Assembly: GCF_039652435.2 (NCBI RefSeq)
Contig: NZ_CP190246.1
Coordinates: forward strand, 4,278,001-4,342,000
Direction of reading: 5' to 3'
Source: Niabella insulamsoli
GTDB taxonomy: Bacteria > Bacteroidota > Bacteroidia > Chitinophagales > Chitinophagaceae
Length of the DNA stretch: 64,000 nucleotides
Under the pieces are notes generated by a model. That model saw only the letters and a list, made by a program, of their open reading frames with translations, did not search any database and had not been told where the DNA came from. Made by a program: the position numbers and the translations under genes. The stretch's first letter is position 1; each line of letters begins with the position of its first letter. Of the stretch, positions 27,078 to 35,121 are shown piece by piece.

Positions 27078-27674
27078 TTATATCCCCGCTGTTAATTGTT
27101 TAAATTTATGCGAAGCGAAAGCCTCAAGTTCCACCCAAAAACGTTTGAAGCAGTTTTGTAAAAAATTATAATGCTCGTCGAAAATTTTTATCGCGGGCCT
27201 TGCATCGTGCAAATATCTGGCTCTTTTAACCAATCCTCCAAAACTTTGATAAATGCCTTGCCGGGTCCGGTAGCCGAATAACCAGTTTTCCAGTTTCATA
27301 TAAAAAAACATATGCCGGAAGCGATGCGGCATCAGGGCCGACTGGGGCTCCAGTTTTTCGTAAGTATTTATTGAAAAATCGAAAAGCGTGTCGTTGGGAA
27401 AAATATATTCGTCACTGCTTAAAAAATGATCAAAGGCCACGTCGATAAAAGCGCCGCTATACAAACGGTAGGCGGGGCGAAACACTTCCTTCGCCTCTTT
27501 GGTCACGGGGTGGTTGTCGGTAAACTCATCAATGGCCCGATGCAATAAAATCCCTTTATGCACTTCTTCAGGAAAGGAATATTGCTCCTTTCCTTTCACG
27601 AAATCGCTGATCATATTACCCAGCAAAATTTCGTTGTGCCCGTAAGAAAGATACGCATGAGCGAGATAATTCAT
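27078..27674 (-). CDS. acpH: Acyl carrier protein phosphodiesterase (AcpH/DUF479 family)
   Basis: A 198-residue cytoplasmic enzyme of the HD-like DUF479 family; E. coli AcpH removes the phosphopantetheine arm from acyl carrier protein. The signature MNYLAHAYLS at the N-terminus, LLGNMISDFVKG (about 17-28), GILLHRAIDEFTD (about 41-53) and AFIDVAFDHFLS (about 75-86) carry the metal-binding His/Asp residues. The gene starts 2 nt after the upstream alpha/beta-hydrolase stop, so both are likely made from one message. Confidence 0.9.
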   Translation of the reverse strand: MNYLAHAYLSYGHNEILLGNMISDFVKGKEQYSFPEEVHKGILLHRAIDEFTDNHPVTKEAKEVFRPAYRLYSGAFIDVAFDHFLSSDEYIFPNDTLFDFSINTYEKLEPQSALMPHRFRHMFFYMKLENWLFGYRTRQGIYQSFGGLVKRARYLHDARPAIKIFDEHYNFLQNCFKRFWVELEAFASHKFKQLTAGI

Positions 27675-27676
27675 TT

Positions 27677-28609
27677 TTATTTTTTTACAAACGCCGCAAC
27701 AGCTGCTACCAGTTCCTCATCAATCGGAAGCGAAGGATTGATATAAGTGGCCCTGTTGCCGGCCATATCTTTGGGAGATTTTTTCAATATATGATTCATT
27801 TCGGGGATAATCTTTATCGCCGCTTTAGGGTTACAGGCGTGCAACAAAACAGCTTCATTTTCCTGCACCTGATAGTCGTTGCTGCCCTGTAGAATCAAAA
27901 TCGGGATGTTTAATTTTTTGATCTCTTCGCAGGGGTTGCTCTTGATCCACGACCTCATGTAAGGCTGAATGCTGGGCCCGAAAAGTGTATATAGCAACGG
28001 CGGAACAGAATCTATTGCTTCGCCACGTTTCAGCCTGCCCAACAAACTGTCGGCCGCCGGCGCTAAGGCTGGCGCTTGTTGCCGCAGCTGCAGGCCGATA
28101 ATTTCGTCGATGGGCTTAGCCGGGCCGGAAATAGAAATATATTTGTCGGCCTTTTCTTTTTGTGCGGCCCGCATTGCGATCAACGACCCTTCGCTATGGC
28201 CCGCAAGCACCAATTTTTTTACCCTTTTATCCTGCTTCATAAGAACCGCCCAGGCAGCCAGGTCATTGATATAATCGTCAAAAACAAGTTTCGATTCGTC
28301 GGCGCCCGCCGCTTTGCTCGCACCAATCCCCCGCTTATCGATGAGCAGCGTTGCAATATTCTTTTTTGCAAGCGCCTGGGCCAGCATCCAGTAACTGGCA
28401 GCGCTGACACCCAGCGGATTGTTTCCTTTCCGGTCGGTGGGGCCCGAGCCGGGCTGCAAAACCACAAGATCGAACTGCGCCGCATTTTCGGGAACGATCA
28501 AACTGCCGTAAAGCGTTCCTGTTGGCGTTTCCAGCGTTTTCGGTTCTTCGGTTTGCGCTTGTGCCGTCATTGCCCATAACCCCAGCGCGATATATAGTAG
28601 TTTTTTCAT
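27677..28609 (-). CDS. Secreted alpha/beta hydrolase (S9/S33-like)
   Basis: A 310-residue hydrolase with a signal peptide (about 1-18, AQA-Q). The alpha/beta-hydrolase elements are in order: an HGxGP-like QPGSGPTDRKGNN oxyanion region (about 52-64), the nucleophile elbow LAGHSEGS (about 137-144, Ser as nucleophile), an acid in LQGSNDYQV and the catalytic His in MNHILKK near 272. The closest description is a secreted esterase or peptidase-like protein; the substrate is not indicated. It precedes acpH by 2 nt. Confidence 0.87.
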   Translation of the reverse strand: MKKLLYIALGLWAMTAQAQTEEPKTLETPTGTLYGSLIVPENAAQFDLVVLQPGSGPTDRKGNNPLGVSAASYWMLAQALAKKNIATLLIDKRGIGASKAAGADESKLVFDDYINDLAAWAVLMKQDKRVKKLVLAGHSEGSLIAMRAAQKEKADKYISISGPAKPIDEIIGLQLRQQAPALAPAADSLLGRLKRGEAIDSVPPLLYTLFGPSIQPYMRSWIKSNPCEEIKKLNIPILILQGSNDYQVQENEAVLLHACNPKAAIKIIPEMNHILKKSPKDMAGNRATYINPSLPIDEELVAAVAAFVKK

Positions 28610-28692
28610 GTGTGTCGTTTTTTATACTTCTGTTAGCCCGAAGGCGGACAGGTTTGGCTTTTTCCGCACTTCCTTTTTTTACGCGCTCTTTA

Positions 28693-29166
28693 TTATTCCT
28701 TTTCCAGAATACCTTTCAAGTCTGCCGGCGCATAATTAATTGATTTAAGCGTTTTTCCATCTTCTTTTCTAAACACCAGGAATAAGCCGTCGGCTTCCTT
28801 GTAATAGCTTTCTGTACCGTCTTTTTCAAGAAAATATTTCATGGTAGCTTCTGCCTCTTCTTTTGTTTTACAAGCTTTGCTCATATTAGAACGTTGCACT
28901 TCATCAAAGAGTTCAGAAAATTTATCTTTTAGTCCAAATTCCAACACTGCACCCGCCAGCACGTATTGGATATCACAAAGCGCGTCGGCGACTTCCACTA
29001 TATTATTGTCGGCAACAGCCTGCTCTAATTCCTTTAATTCTTCTGCAATAAGCGAGATGCGCAATTTGCAACGCGCTTCAGATGGGATCGCCGGAGCGTC
29101 CAGCACGGGATGTTGAAAGGTTTTGTGGAAGGCCGCTACGGCGGTCAGACTTTTCGGATCGTTCAT
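28693..29166 (-). CDS. MazG-like / PRA-PH family nucleoside triphosphate pyrophosphohydrolase
   Basis: A 157-residue all-alpha NTP pyrophosphohydrolase of the HisE/MazG superfamily, acting as a house-cleaning enzyme on non-canonical or excess nucleotides. The Mg-binding motif EELKELEQA (about 43-51) followed by EVADALCDIQYVLAG (about 59-73) is the EExxE...ExxD signature. The C-terminal tail (YKEADGLFLVFRKEDGKTLKS) is also a conserved part of this subfamily. It stands alone, 83 nt upstream of the alpha/beta hydrolase gene. Confidence 0.87.
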   Translation of the reverse strand: MNDPKSLTAVAAFHKTFQHPVLDAPAIPSEARCKLRISLIAEELKELEQAVADNNIVEVADALCDIQYVLAGAVLEFGLKDKFSELFDEVQRSNMSKACKTKEEAEATMKYFLEKDGTESYYKEADGLFLVFRKEDGKTLKSINYAPADLKGILEKE

Positions 29167-29374
29167 TTGTTTGCTCAGTTTTATTTTTAATGTCTGTCTA
29201 AATTTTTCTAACTAAATTCCCGGGTCGGCAAAAATTTGCCCTGTTTCGCTCAAAATTACCCTATAAAAAATTCAACCGGACAAATTAAGCAGGCGCTTAA
29301 AAATACGTACAATCTCACTCCTTTTTATTTGTTAATTTTTTATGCTTTTTTGGGTTGAGTGGAACTTCTCCGGT

Positions 29375-29417
29375 ATCAAATTTTAATGCCCCTATGCGAT
29401 AAAAATGAAAATTTTAT
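29375..29417 (+). repeat. Palindromic intergenic repeat, copy B
   Basis: Left arm ATCAAATTTTAAT (29375-29387) is degenerate relative to the right arm AATGAAAATTTTAT (29404-29417); the spacer has the same length and the same GCGATAAA-type end as copy A. It lies about 120 nt before the deoxyhypusine-synthase homologue. Confidence 0.8.
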
Positions 29418-29538
29418 ACTGTAGGTTTCATCCTCGTTTTTCACACGCGATCGCATGGCAACGTTGAGGCAAACCTTTACTTTTGCAATCCGCATTGTCT
29501 CGCCCTTTTGCGATCCGAAGGCGGTAAAAATTTTTATT

Positions 29539-30513
29539 ATGAACAAAGGACCTGTTTCTAATTTTATTCAACATCATTACCGCCATTTCAATGCGGCAGC
29601 CTTAATGGACGCGGCAAAAGGTTATGAAACCCATTTGCTGGAAGGGGGCAAGATGATGGTGACACTTGCCGGCGCCATGAGCACCGCAGAATTGGGAATT
29701 TCGCTGGCGGAAATGATCCGTCAGGATAAAGTGCATATCATCAGCTGCACGGGCGCCAACCTTGAAGAAGATGTGATGAACCTCGTTGCACACTCTCATT
29801 ATAAAAGGGTTCCTAATTATCGCGATTTGACGCCCCAGGAAGAATGGGATTTGTTGGAGCATCATTATAACCGGGTGACCGATACCTGTATTCCTGAAGA
29901 AGAGGCGTTTCGCCGGTTACAGCAACACCTGGTAAAACAATGGAAAGATGCCGAAGCGAAAGGCGAGCGTTATTTCCCGCATGAGTTTTTGTATAAAACC
30001 GTTTTAAGCGGAGAGTTGCAGCAATATTATGAAATTGATCCTAAAGACAGCTGGATCGTTGCGGCAGCAGAAAAAAACCTGCCCATTGTTTGTCCGGGCT
30101 GGGAAGACAGTACGACAGGAAATATTTTTGCCAGCTATGTAATAAAAGGAGAGTTGCAGGCCTCGACCGTGAAAAGCGGCATCGAATATATGGTGTGGCT
30201 TACCGAATGGTACCGCAATAATTCATCAGGCAAAGGGGTTGGATTTTTTCAAATCGGCGGCGGTATCGCGGGGGATTTTCCTATCTGTGTGGTACCGATG
30301 ATGTACCAGGATCTGGAGTGGCATGATGTTCCTTTCTGGAGTTATTTCTGCCAGATCAGCGACAGCACCACTTCTTATGGTTCTTATAGCGGCGCTGTTC
30401 CCAACGAAAAAATAACCTGGGGCAAGTTAGACATTCATACGCCTAAGTTTATCGTGGAAAGCGATGCGACGATTGTCGCCCCGCTAATGTTCGCCTGGAT
30501 TTTAGGATGGTAA
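29539..30513 (+). CDS. Deoxyhypusine synthase family protein
   Basis: A 324-residue NAD-binding protein homologous to eukaryotic and archaeal deoxyhypusine synthase, which attaches the aminobutyl group of spermidine to a Lys of eIF5A. Bacteria have no eIF5A, so bacterial homologues must do something else; some make homospermidine. Seen here: GGKMMVTLAGAMSTAELG (about 37-54), SCTGANLEEDV (about 72-82), GGIAGDFP and the active-site lysine element TWGKLD near 299. The start at 29539 (MNKGPVS) matches homologues; the frame extends to an ATG at 29455 but that leader looks non-coding. The gene ends 13 nt before a strong terminator. Confidence 0.9.
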   Translation: MNKGPVSNFIQHHYRHFNAAALMDAAKGYETHLLEGGKMMVTLAGAMSTAELGISLAEMIRQDKVHIISCTGANLEEDVMNLVAHSHYKRVPNYRDLTPQEEWDLLEHHYNRVTDTCIPEEEAFRRLQQHLVKQWKDAEAKGERYFPHEFLYKTVLSGELQQYYEIDPKDSWIVAAAEKNLPIVCPGWEDSTTGNIFASYVIKGELQASTVKSGIEYMVWLTEWYRNNSSGKGVGFFQIGGGIAGDFPICVVPMMYQDLEWHDVPFWSYFCQISDSTTSYGSYSGAVPNEKITWGKLDIHTPKFIVESDATIVAPLMFAWILGW

Positions 30514-30526
30514 TATTTTATAGCAC

Positions 30527-30564
30527 AAACAGGCGCGATAAAATTTTTTAAACCGCGCCTGTTT
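30527..30564 (+). terminator. Terminator hairpin after the deoxyhypusine-synthase homologue
   Basis: AAACAGGCGCG (30527-30537) pairs perfectly with CGCGCCTGTTT (30554-30564). The stem's ends are A- and T-rich, so it could stop transcription in either direction. Confidence 0.8.
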
Positions 30565-30573
30565 ATGCTTGAT

Positions 30574-30736
30574 TTCTTATTAGCCGCCCTCCTGAATGGA
30601 ACTCGGCATAGGTAAAGTTCATTCTAAAATCCGAGTCCAGGGCCAGCTCACAAGATCGATGGTGAGACTCGGCTGAGAAGAAAATGACCGTAAAAATTAT
30701 CGGGTAATATATAAATGCCGAAACGATAATACTTTT
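30574..30736. repeat. Tandem ~164-nt repeat, unit 1, with conserved hairpin
   Basis: This unit is repeated head to tail by 30737-30900. Its core is a hairpin with an outer stem CCGAGTC (30631-30637)/GACTCGG (30666-30672) and an inner stem CTCAC (30647-30651)/GTGAG (30662-30666). The two units match over their whole length with scattered substitutions. The units fill the 430-bp gene-free space before the next gene. Confidence 0.8.
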
Positions 30737-30900
30737 CCTTATCAGCCGCGTCTCCTGAAAGGGTCCCTGCGTAGGTTAAAGTCGATGCAGAATACCGAGT
30801 CCACGGCCAGCTCACAAGATCAATGGTGAGACTCGGCTAAGAAGAAAACGACCGAAAAAATTATTGAGTAATATAAACACCGAAACTATCATATTTTTTA
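30737..30900. repeat. Tandem ~164-nt repeat, unit 2, with conserved hairpin
   Basis: Second copy of the unit at 30574-30736. The hairpin arms are at 30795-30801/30830-30836 (outer) and 30811-30815/30826-30830 (inner) and are identical to those of unit 1, while flanking bases differ. It ends about 45 nt before the start codon of the next gene. Confidence 0.8.
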
Positions 30901-30944
30901 GGCGAATTTCCCTCTGACTGTCAAAAACAACAAAACATACATAC

Positions 30945-31874
30945 ATGAAAATGCTAACCTTCTCCGTGGCGCTGTTGCTATGCCTTTTCGCGGCTCAAGC
31001 GCAAACCAAAACAATTGAACTTAGTTCAGAAACCCGGCCCGACCGATCGGTGGACATATCTTACCGAAAAACGGATCCCGGCTATTATACCGTTGTGCTT
31101 AACTTTTCTGATTATACCAATACGAGCAAACCATTGGCGATGCACAGCATTTCAGGTGTATCCGGACGTTTGATTTCGCTAAAGCCAACCGATAAAGACA
31201 AGAGTATTGGCTATAGCTATCGCTACACTTATATCAGAGGAAAGCTCGAACCCCGCGTTCATAAAGACTTTTGCTATGTACTTCCCTACAACAACGGTGT
31301 AAAGTGCACCGTTGTGGAAGCCGGTTTTGCGCCGCAGCGGTATTTCGGTGCGGAAAAGCCGGCTGACTGGAAAAGCTATTTTTTTTATACGACTCAACAA
31401 CAACCGGTGAACGCCATTCGCAAAGGTGTTGTCGTGGAAACTGCGGATACCTTTGACGACCCTGTAGATGTTGAATTTACGACCCGGAAAAACCGTGTTA
31501 TAATAGAACACGAAGATGGAACACTCGCGATATACAGAGGTTTCGAGAAGGGGTCTGTCGCGGTGAAAGTGGGCGACGCGGTTTTTCCGGGAACTTTGCT
31601 CGGGTCAAATATCAGGTCTTCAAAAAAGCTTTTTGGTATCAGCATTCACATTTATTATCTCGCTTCGATCGATTTTGATGGGCAGAAAAAACAAACGCTT
31701 TCCACCCAAACGAGCCTTTACCGGAGTGTCAGCCCTAAATTCACGACGGCCGGTAAGCAATGCGCTGCGCTTGAAAACATGTCGGAGCATACTGCACTGC
31801 TAAACGAAGAATTAATCACCAAAGAAATGAGCAAAAAGGAGCTCAAAAAATATAAAGCAACTGCTTCAAAATGA
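30945..31874 (+). CDS. Secreted degenerate M23 (LytM-like) peptidase-fold protein
   Basis: A 309-residue protein with a signal peptide (about 1-20). Residues 150-240 follow the beta-sandwich pattern of M23 peptidoglycan endopeptidases: NAIRKGVVVE, RVIIEHEDGTLAIYRGF, VKVGDAVFPGTLLGSN and ISIHIYY. Most metal and catalytic residues are gone: the HxGxD motif is missing, YxHL has become YRGF (197-200), and HLHF has become SIHI (233-236), leaving only His235, with His189 in the EHEDG turn. Like EnvC/NlpD-type degenerate LytM proteins, it may bind peptidoglycan or activate an amidase; that is inference. A terminator follows 7 nt after the stop. Confidence 0.75.
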   Translation: MKMLTFSVALLLCLFAAQAQTKTIELSSETRPDRSVDISYRKTDPGYYTVVLNFSDYTNTSKPLAMHSISGVSGRLISLKPTDKDKSIGYSYRYTYIRGKLEPRVHKDFCYVLPYNNGVKCTVVEAGFAPQRYFGAEKPADWKSYFFYTTQQQPVNAIRKGVVVETADTFDDPVDVEFTTRKNRVIIEHEDGTLAIYRGFEKGSVAVKVGDAVFPGTLLGSNIRSSKKLFGISIHIYYLASIDFDGQKKQTLSTQTSLYRSVSPKFTTAGKQCAALENMSEHTALLNEELITKEMSKKELKKYKATASK

Positions 31875-31880
31875 TACGAT

Positions 31881-31908
31881 AAAAGGGACGCAAATGCGCC
31901 CCTTTTTT
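31881..31908 (+). terminator. Rho-independent terminator
   Basis: AAAAGGGACGCA pairs with TGCGCCCCTTTT (one mismatch) around AA, followed by further T residues. It ends the transcript of the degenerate M23 gene. Confidence 0.85.
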
Positions 31909-31982
31909 ATGATGCGTTTCGGTTTTTTTGATCTTTTTCCAAAGTCCGAAAAAATGACCATGCGTAAGTTAACCTTTTATTT

Positions 31983-33521
31983 TTATTGCGTCAACTTTAA
32001 ATCGCGTTTCAGCATATCATTTCTGTTTGCCATTTCCCATGCTGTGTAAAAAATCATTTGCGCCCTTTTCTGCAACAAGGGGAAATTGATCTTATCAACC
32101 GTATCTGTTGGCTGGTGATAATCGGCCTTTAACATTCCATCATAAAAGAATAAAATCGGAACGCCTTTCCTTGCAAAATTGTAGTGGTCGCTGCGATAAT
32201 AAATTCTGTTGGGATCGGCAGGGTCATCAAATTTATAATCCAACACCAGTTGGGTGTATTTATCATTCATGCCTTCGTTGATGACAGGCAAATCTGAACT
32301 CAACTTATTGTGACCAATGACATAAACGTAATTTTGTGTGTCTGCGCTCATGCGCTCTGTGTCGATCCGGCCAATCATGTCAATATTAAGGTCTGCTGTT
32401 GTTTTATCCAGCGGAAATACCGGGTTTTCCGAATAATATTCCGAACCCCAAAGCCCTTTTTCCTCGCCCGATACGGTCATAAAAACAACCGTGCGGCGGG
32501 GGCCTTTACCTTCTTTTTTTGCTTTTGCGAATGCTTCTGCCATTTCAATAACAGCAACAGTTCCCGACCCGTCGTCGTCGGCGCCATAGTTGATGCGGCC
32601 ATCAGGCTCCACACCAATATGATCATAGTGGGCCGTCACAAAAAGGTATTCTTCTTTTTTATCCGAGCCTTCTACCACGCCAATTACATTGCTAACTGTT
32701 GCGATTTTTTTCCCCGAACTGTAATTCATAGCCACATCGATGGTTCTAGAAGTGGGTTGGCCCGCGTCCTCGTCCAGTGCTTTTTTTATTTCCGCTACGC
32801 TATACCCGCTTTTCGATACCACATTATCGTTGATCAAAAAGGCGGGAAGGGCGTCCTGCTCTTCAACGCTCGCAGCTTTGGGTTTGGGCCGGTAAGCATT
32901 ATTCAACATTTGCTGAGAAGGAAGCATGTCCACAATGAGGAAAACCGCTGCAGCGCCCTTTTTCTTAGCATTTGCAATTTTATTAGTGGCGAAAGCCGGG
33001 GACTGGCGGCGGGGTTTATCGGTCTTGAAACCTTCGGGCGCACCGTTCAACATAATCACGAGTTTACCCTTTACGTCTTCTGAAGCATAGTCATCGCGGT
33101 TTTCATCCACAATACCGTATCCCACAAAAACATATTCGGAAAAATGAAGATCCACGCTTTGCGGCATAGATAACCAGGGTGCAAAATCGGTCCAGGGTTT
33201 AAAATCCCAGTCGCCCATTTTCAACGATAGCGCCGATGCGCTGTCTTTCTCAAGATCGTAGTATTGGCGGAAACTGCCGTTGTTCCCCGGTTTCAATCCG
33301 AACGACTTGAATCGGGTTTCTATGTATTGCGCCGCCTTTTCAAGGCCTGGGGAAGGCGTGTTTCTGCCCTCCATTTCGGCCCCGGCAATGATGTTGAGGT
33401 GTTGCTGCAAATCATTCGTGGTGATGGTTTTAGCAAAAGGTTCCGGGTTGGGCATCTTTTGCGCATACATTGCCGAAGTAGCCGCAAAGAGGCTTATAAA
33501 TAAAATAAAATTTCTTCTCAT
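31983..33521 (-). CDS. M28 family zinc aminopeptidase (secreted)
   Basis: A 512-residue secreted di-zinc peptidase that removes N-terminal amino acids from peptides. The signal peptide spans about 1-20. A protease-associated (PA) domain is inserted at about 130-260, and the M28 catalytic domain follows with its ligands in order: AHYDHIG, GADDDGSGT, GEEKGLWGSEYY (catalytic Glu), NIDMIGR and the final RSDHYNF. Length and layout are those of the PA-containing M28 peptidases common in Bacteroidota. Single gene, convergent with the preceding one. Confidence 0.93.
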   Translation of the reverse strand: MRRNFILFISLFAATSAMYAQKMPNPEPFAKTITTNDLQQHLNIIAGAEMEGRNTPSPGLEKAAQYIETRFKSFGLKPGNNGSFRQYYDLEKDSASALSLKMGDWDFKPWTDFAPWLSMPQSVDLHFSEYVFVGYGIVDENRDDYASEDVKGKLVIMLNGAPEGFKTDKPRRQSPAFATNKIANAKKKGAAAVFLIVDMLPSQQMLNNAYRPKPKAASVEEQDALPAFLINDNVVSKSGYSVAEIKKALDEDAGQPTSRTIDVAMNYSSGKKIATVSNVIGVVEGSDKKEEYLFVTAHYDHIGVEPDGRINYGADDDGSGTVAVIEMAEAFAKAKKEGKGPRRTVVFMTVSGEEKGLWGSEYYSENPVFPLDKTTADLNIDMIGRIDTERMSADTQNYVYVIGHNKLSSDLPVINEGMNDKYTQLVLDYKFDDPADPNRIYYRSDHYNFARKGVPILFFYDGMLKADYHQPTDTVDKINFPLLQKRAQMIFYTAWEMANRNDMLKRDLKLTQ

Positions 33522-33688
33522 ATAAAATATCTTTTTAAGCTGTAAATGTATATAACAGTAAGGGAAAAGCCGCTACCGCTCATCAAAATTGTATAAGAGG
33601 AATTATATGCCGTGCGATCCGGCATACGCCGAATTTTTTAGCAGGGGCTGCCCGGCGCATCAAGAACCCGGCTGCGGGACTAAATAAA

Positions 33689-34141
33689 TCAGCATGAAAT
33701 TTTATCGACGCGATTGGCGTGACGGCCGCCTTCAAAAGCGGTGTTGATGAAAACCTCAACCATTTCTTCTGCTGTGTCCTCAGCTACGAAGCGGGCGGGA
33801 ATGCACAACACATTGGCATTATTATGTTTACGTGCGAGTTCGGCAATTTCATCATCCCAGCAAAGCGCCGCCCGAATATGTTGGTGTTTATTAGCTGTAA
33901 TGGCCACCCCGTTACCACTTCCACAAAGCAAAATGCCGAAAGCGTATGCACCCGATTCGAGCGCCGACGCTAATGGATGCGCAAAATCGGGATAATCGAC
34001 GGCATCGGCTGTTTTTGGCCCAAAGTCTTTAAAGGATAGGCCTTTTCCTTCGATAAATGAAATAACAAATTCTTTCATTTCAAAACCCGCATGGTCGCTC
34101 GCAATGGCGATGGGCTTTTTGAGATCAAATATTGCTTCCAT
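33689..34141 (-). CDS. rpiB: Ribose-5-phosphate isomerase B
   Basis: RpiB interconverts ribose 5-phosphate and ribulose 5-phosphate in the pentose phosphate pathway. The protein has 150 residues from the ATG at 34141; an ATG at 34162 is also in frame but would overlap tatC. Signatures: IAIASDHAGFEMKE at the N-terminus, the GILLCGSGNGV active-site loop with its catalytic Cys, and AALCWDDEIAELARKHNNANVLC. It lies 11 nt after the tatC stop and is probably co-transcribed with it. Confidence 0.95.
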   Translation of the reverse strand: MEAIFDLKKPIAIASDHAGFEMKEFVISFIEGKGLSFKDFGPKTADAVDYPDFAHPLASALESGAYAFGILLCGSGNGVAITANKHQHIRAALCWDDEIAELARKHNNANVLCIPARFVAEDTAEEMVEVFINTAFEGGRHANRVDKISC

Positions 34142-34152
34142 AATGATGGTTT

Positions 34153-35010
34153 TTAACTCCATTCTTCCGGCTGCGCTTCCTTACTTTTCCTTTCTCCTTT
34201 AGCAGCCAGCGCTATGCTGACTTCAAACAACAAATAGAGCGGCGCTGCCACCACGGCCAAACTGAAAGGATCCGTCGTGGGTGTTATAATAGCGGCTGCT
34301 ATCAAAATTACAACAAAAGCATGACGCCTAAACTTTCGAAGAATGGCGGCGGTTACGATTCCTGCTTTTGCCAATAATAATATTAAAAGGGGTAATTGAA
34401 AAAGAAGTCCGACGCCGACCGTAGTATAAGTCAGGTTTTCCAGGTAGTCGGAAAAAGTGGGCATTACGGTGATTTTGTCACTAAGCTTGTAATTAAAATA
34501 AAATTGCACCATTAGCGGCATCAGTATAAAATAGCCGAAGGCAACACCGATAAAAAATAATAAGGAAACCCAAAAAATAATGCCGCTCGCCTGCCGCCCT
34601 TCTTTTTCAGATAACGCCGGCTTTACAAAACGCCAGATTTCCCAAAAGATATAAGGGAAGGCTAAGACGAAACCGCCGATAAAGGCCACCGTAAAATTGG
34701 CTATAAACTGGCCGGTCATTGTCGTTTCGATAAACTGCGTTGTAACTTCTTTGAAACATAGAGATTCTCCCACACCAACAGATTGCCCCAGTTCGCACAT
34801 CCATTTGGCAGAAACAAAATCGGTTCTGGTGGGCCCAAAAACGATATCATCAACAAAAAAATCTGTAAAAATAAAGACGATTATAGCCGAGACAACAATT
34901 GCAATAACTGAACGTATCAGATGCCAGCGCAATACTTCGAGATGGTCGATAAATGACATTTCATCTTCGCTGCCCTGATTTCGCTTCTTAAAAAAATCCA
35001 TTATAGCCAT
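34153..35010 (-). CDS. tatC: Twin-arginine translocase subunit TatC
   Basis: TatC is the six-helix inner-membrane receptor for folded proteins with twin-arginine signal peptides. The protein of 285 residues shows the family motif MSFIDHLEVLRWHLIRS near the N-terminus and the FAFPY-like segment FVLAFPYIFWEIWRFVKPAL. A first-loop insertion with several Cys (MCELGQSVGVGESLCF) is typical of Bacteroidota TatC. The ATG at 35010 is chosen; a TTG at 35031 is in frame and an ATG at 35001 is the alternative. tatA is not nearby. Confidence 0.95.
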   Translation of the reverse strand: MAIMDFFKKRNQGSEDEMSFIDHLEVLRWHLIRSVIAIVVSAIIVFIFTDFFVDDIVFGPTRTDFVSAKWMCELGQSVGVGESLCFKEVTTQFIETTMTGQFIANFTVAFIGGFVLAFPYIFWEIWRFVKPALSEKEGRQASGIIFWVSLLFFIGVAFGYFILMPLMVQFYFNYKLSDKITVMPTFSDYLENLTYTTVGVGLLFQLPLLILLLAKAGIVTAAILRKFRRHAFVVILIAAAIITPTTDPFSLAVVAAPLYLLFEVSIALAAKGERKSKEAQPEEWS

Positions 35011-35121
35011 GTACGTAAAATAAGTACGCAAAGATGCGTTTTAATTGCTGATTTTGGATTGGGAGTTGAGATTTTTTGAGATATCAAAGGGAATGGCTAT
35101 GCGTCGGTAGTATAAAAACCG

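Noticed and set aside
30597..30680. Micro-protein encoded by the tandem repeat (ending GQLTRSMVRLG)
   Set aside because: The second unit has a TAG in the same frame before the conserved part, and the conserved bases are mainly the hairpin arms, so DNA or RNA structure explains the conservation better.
34141..34162. Longer rpiB start overlapping tatC
   Set aside because: The extra seven residues do not resemble RpiB N-termini, and the shorter start gives a normal 11-nt gap after tatC.
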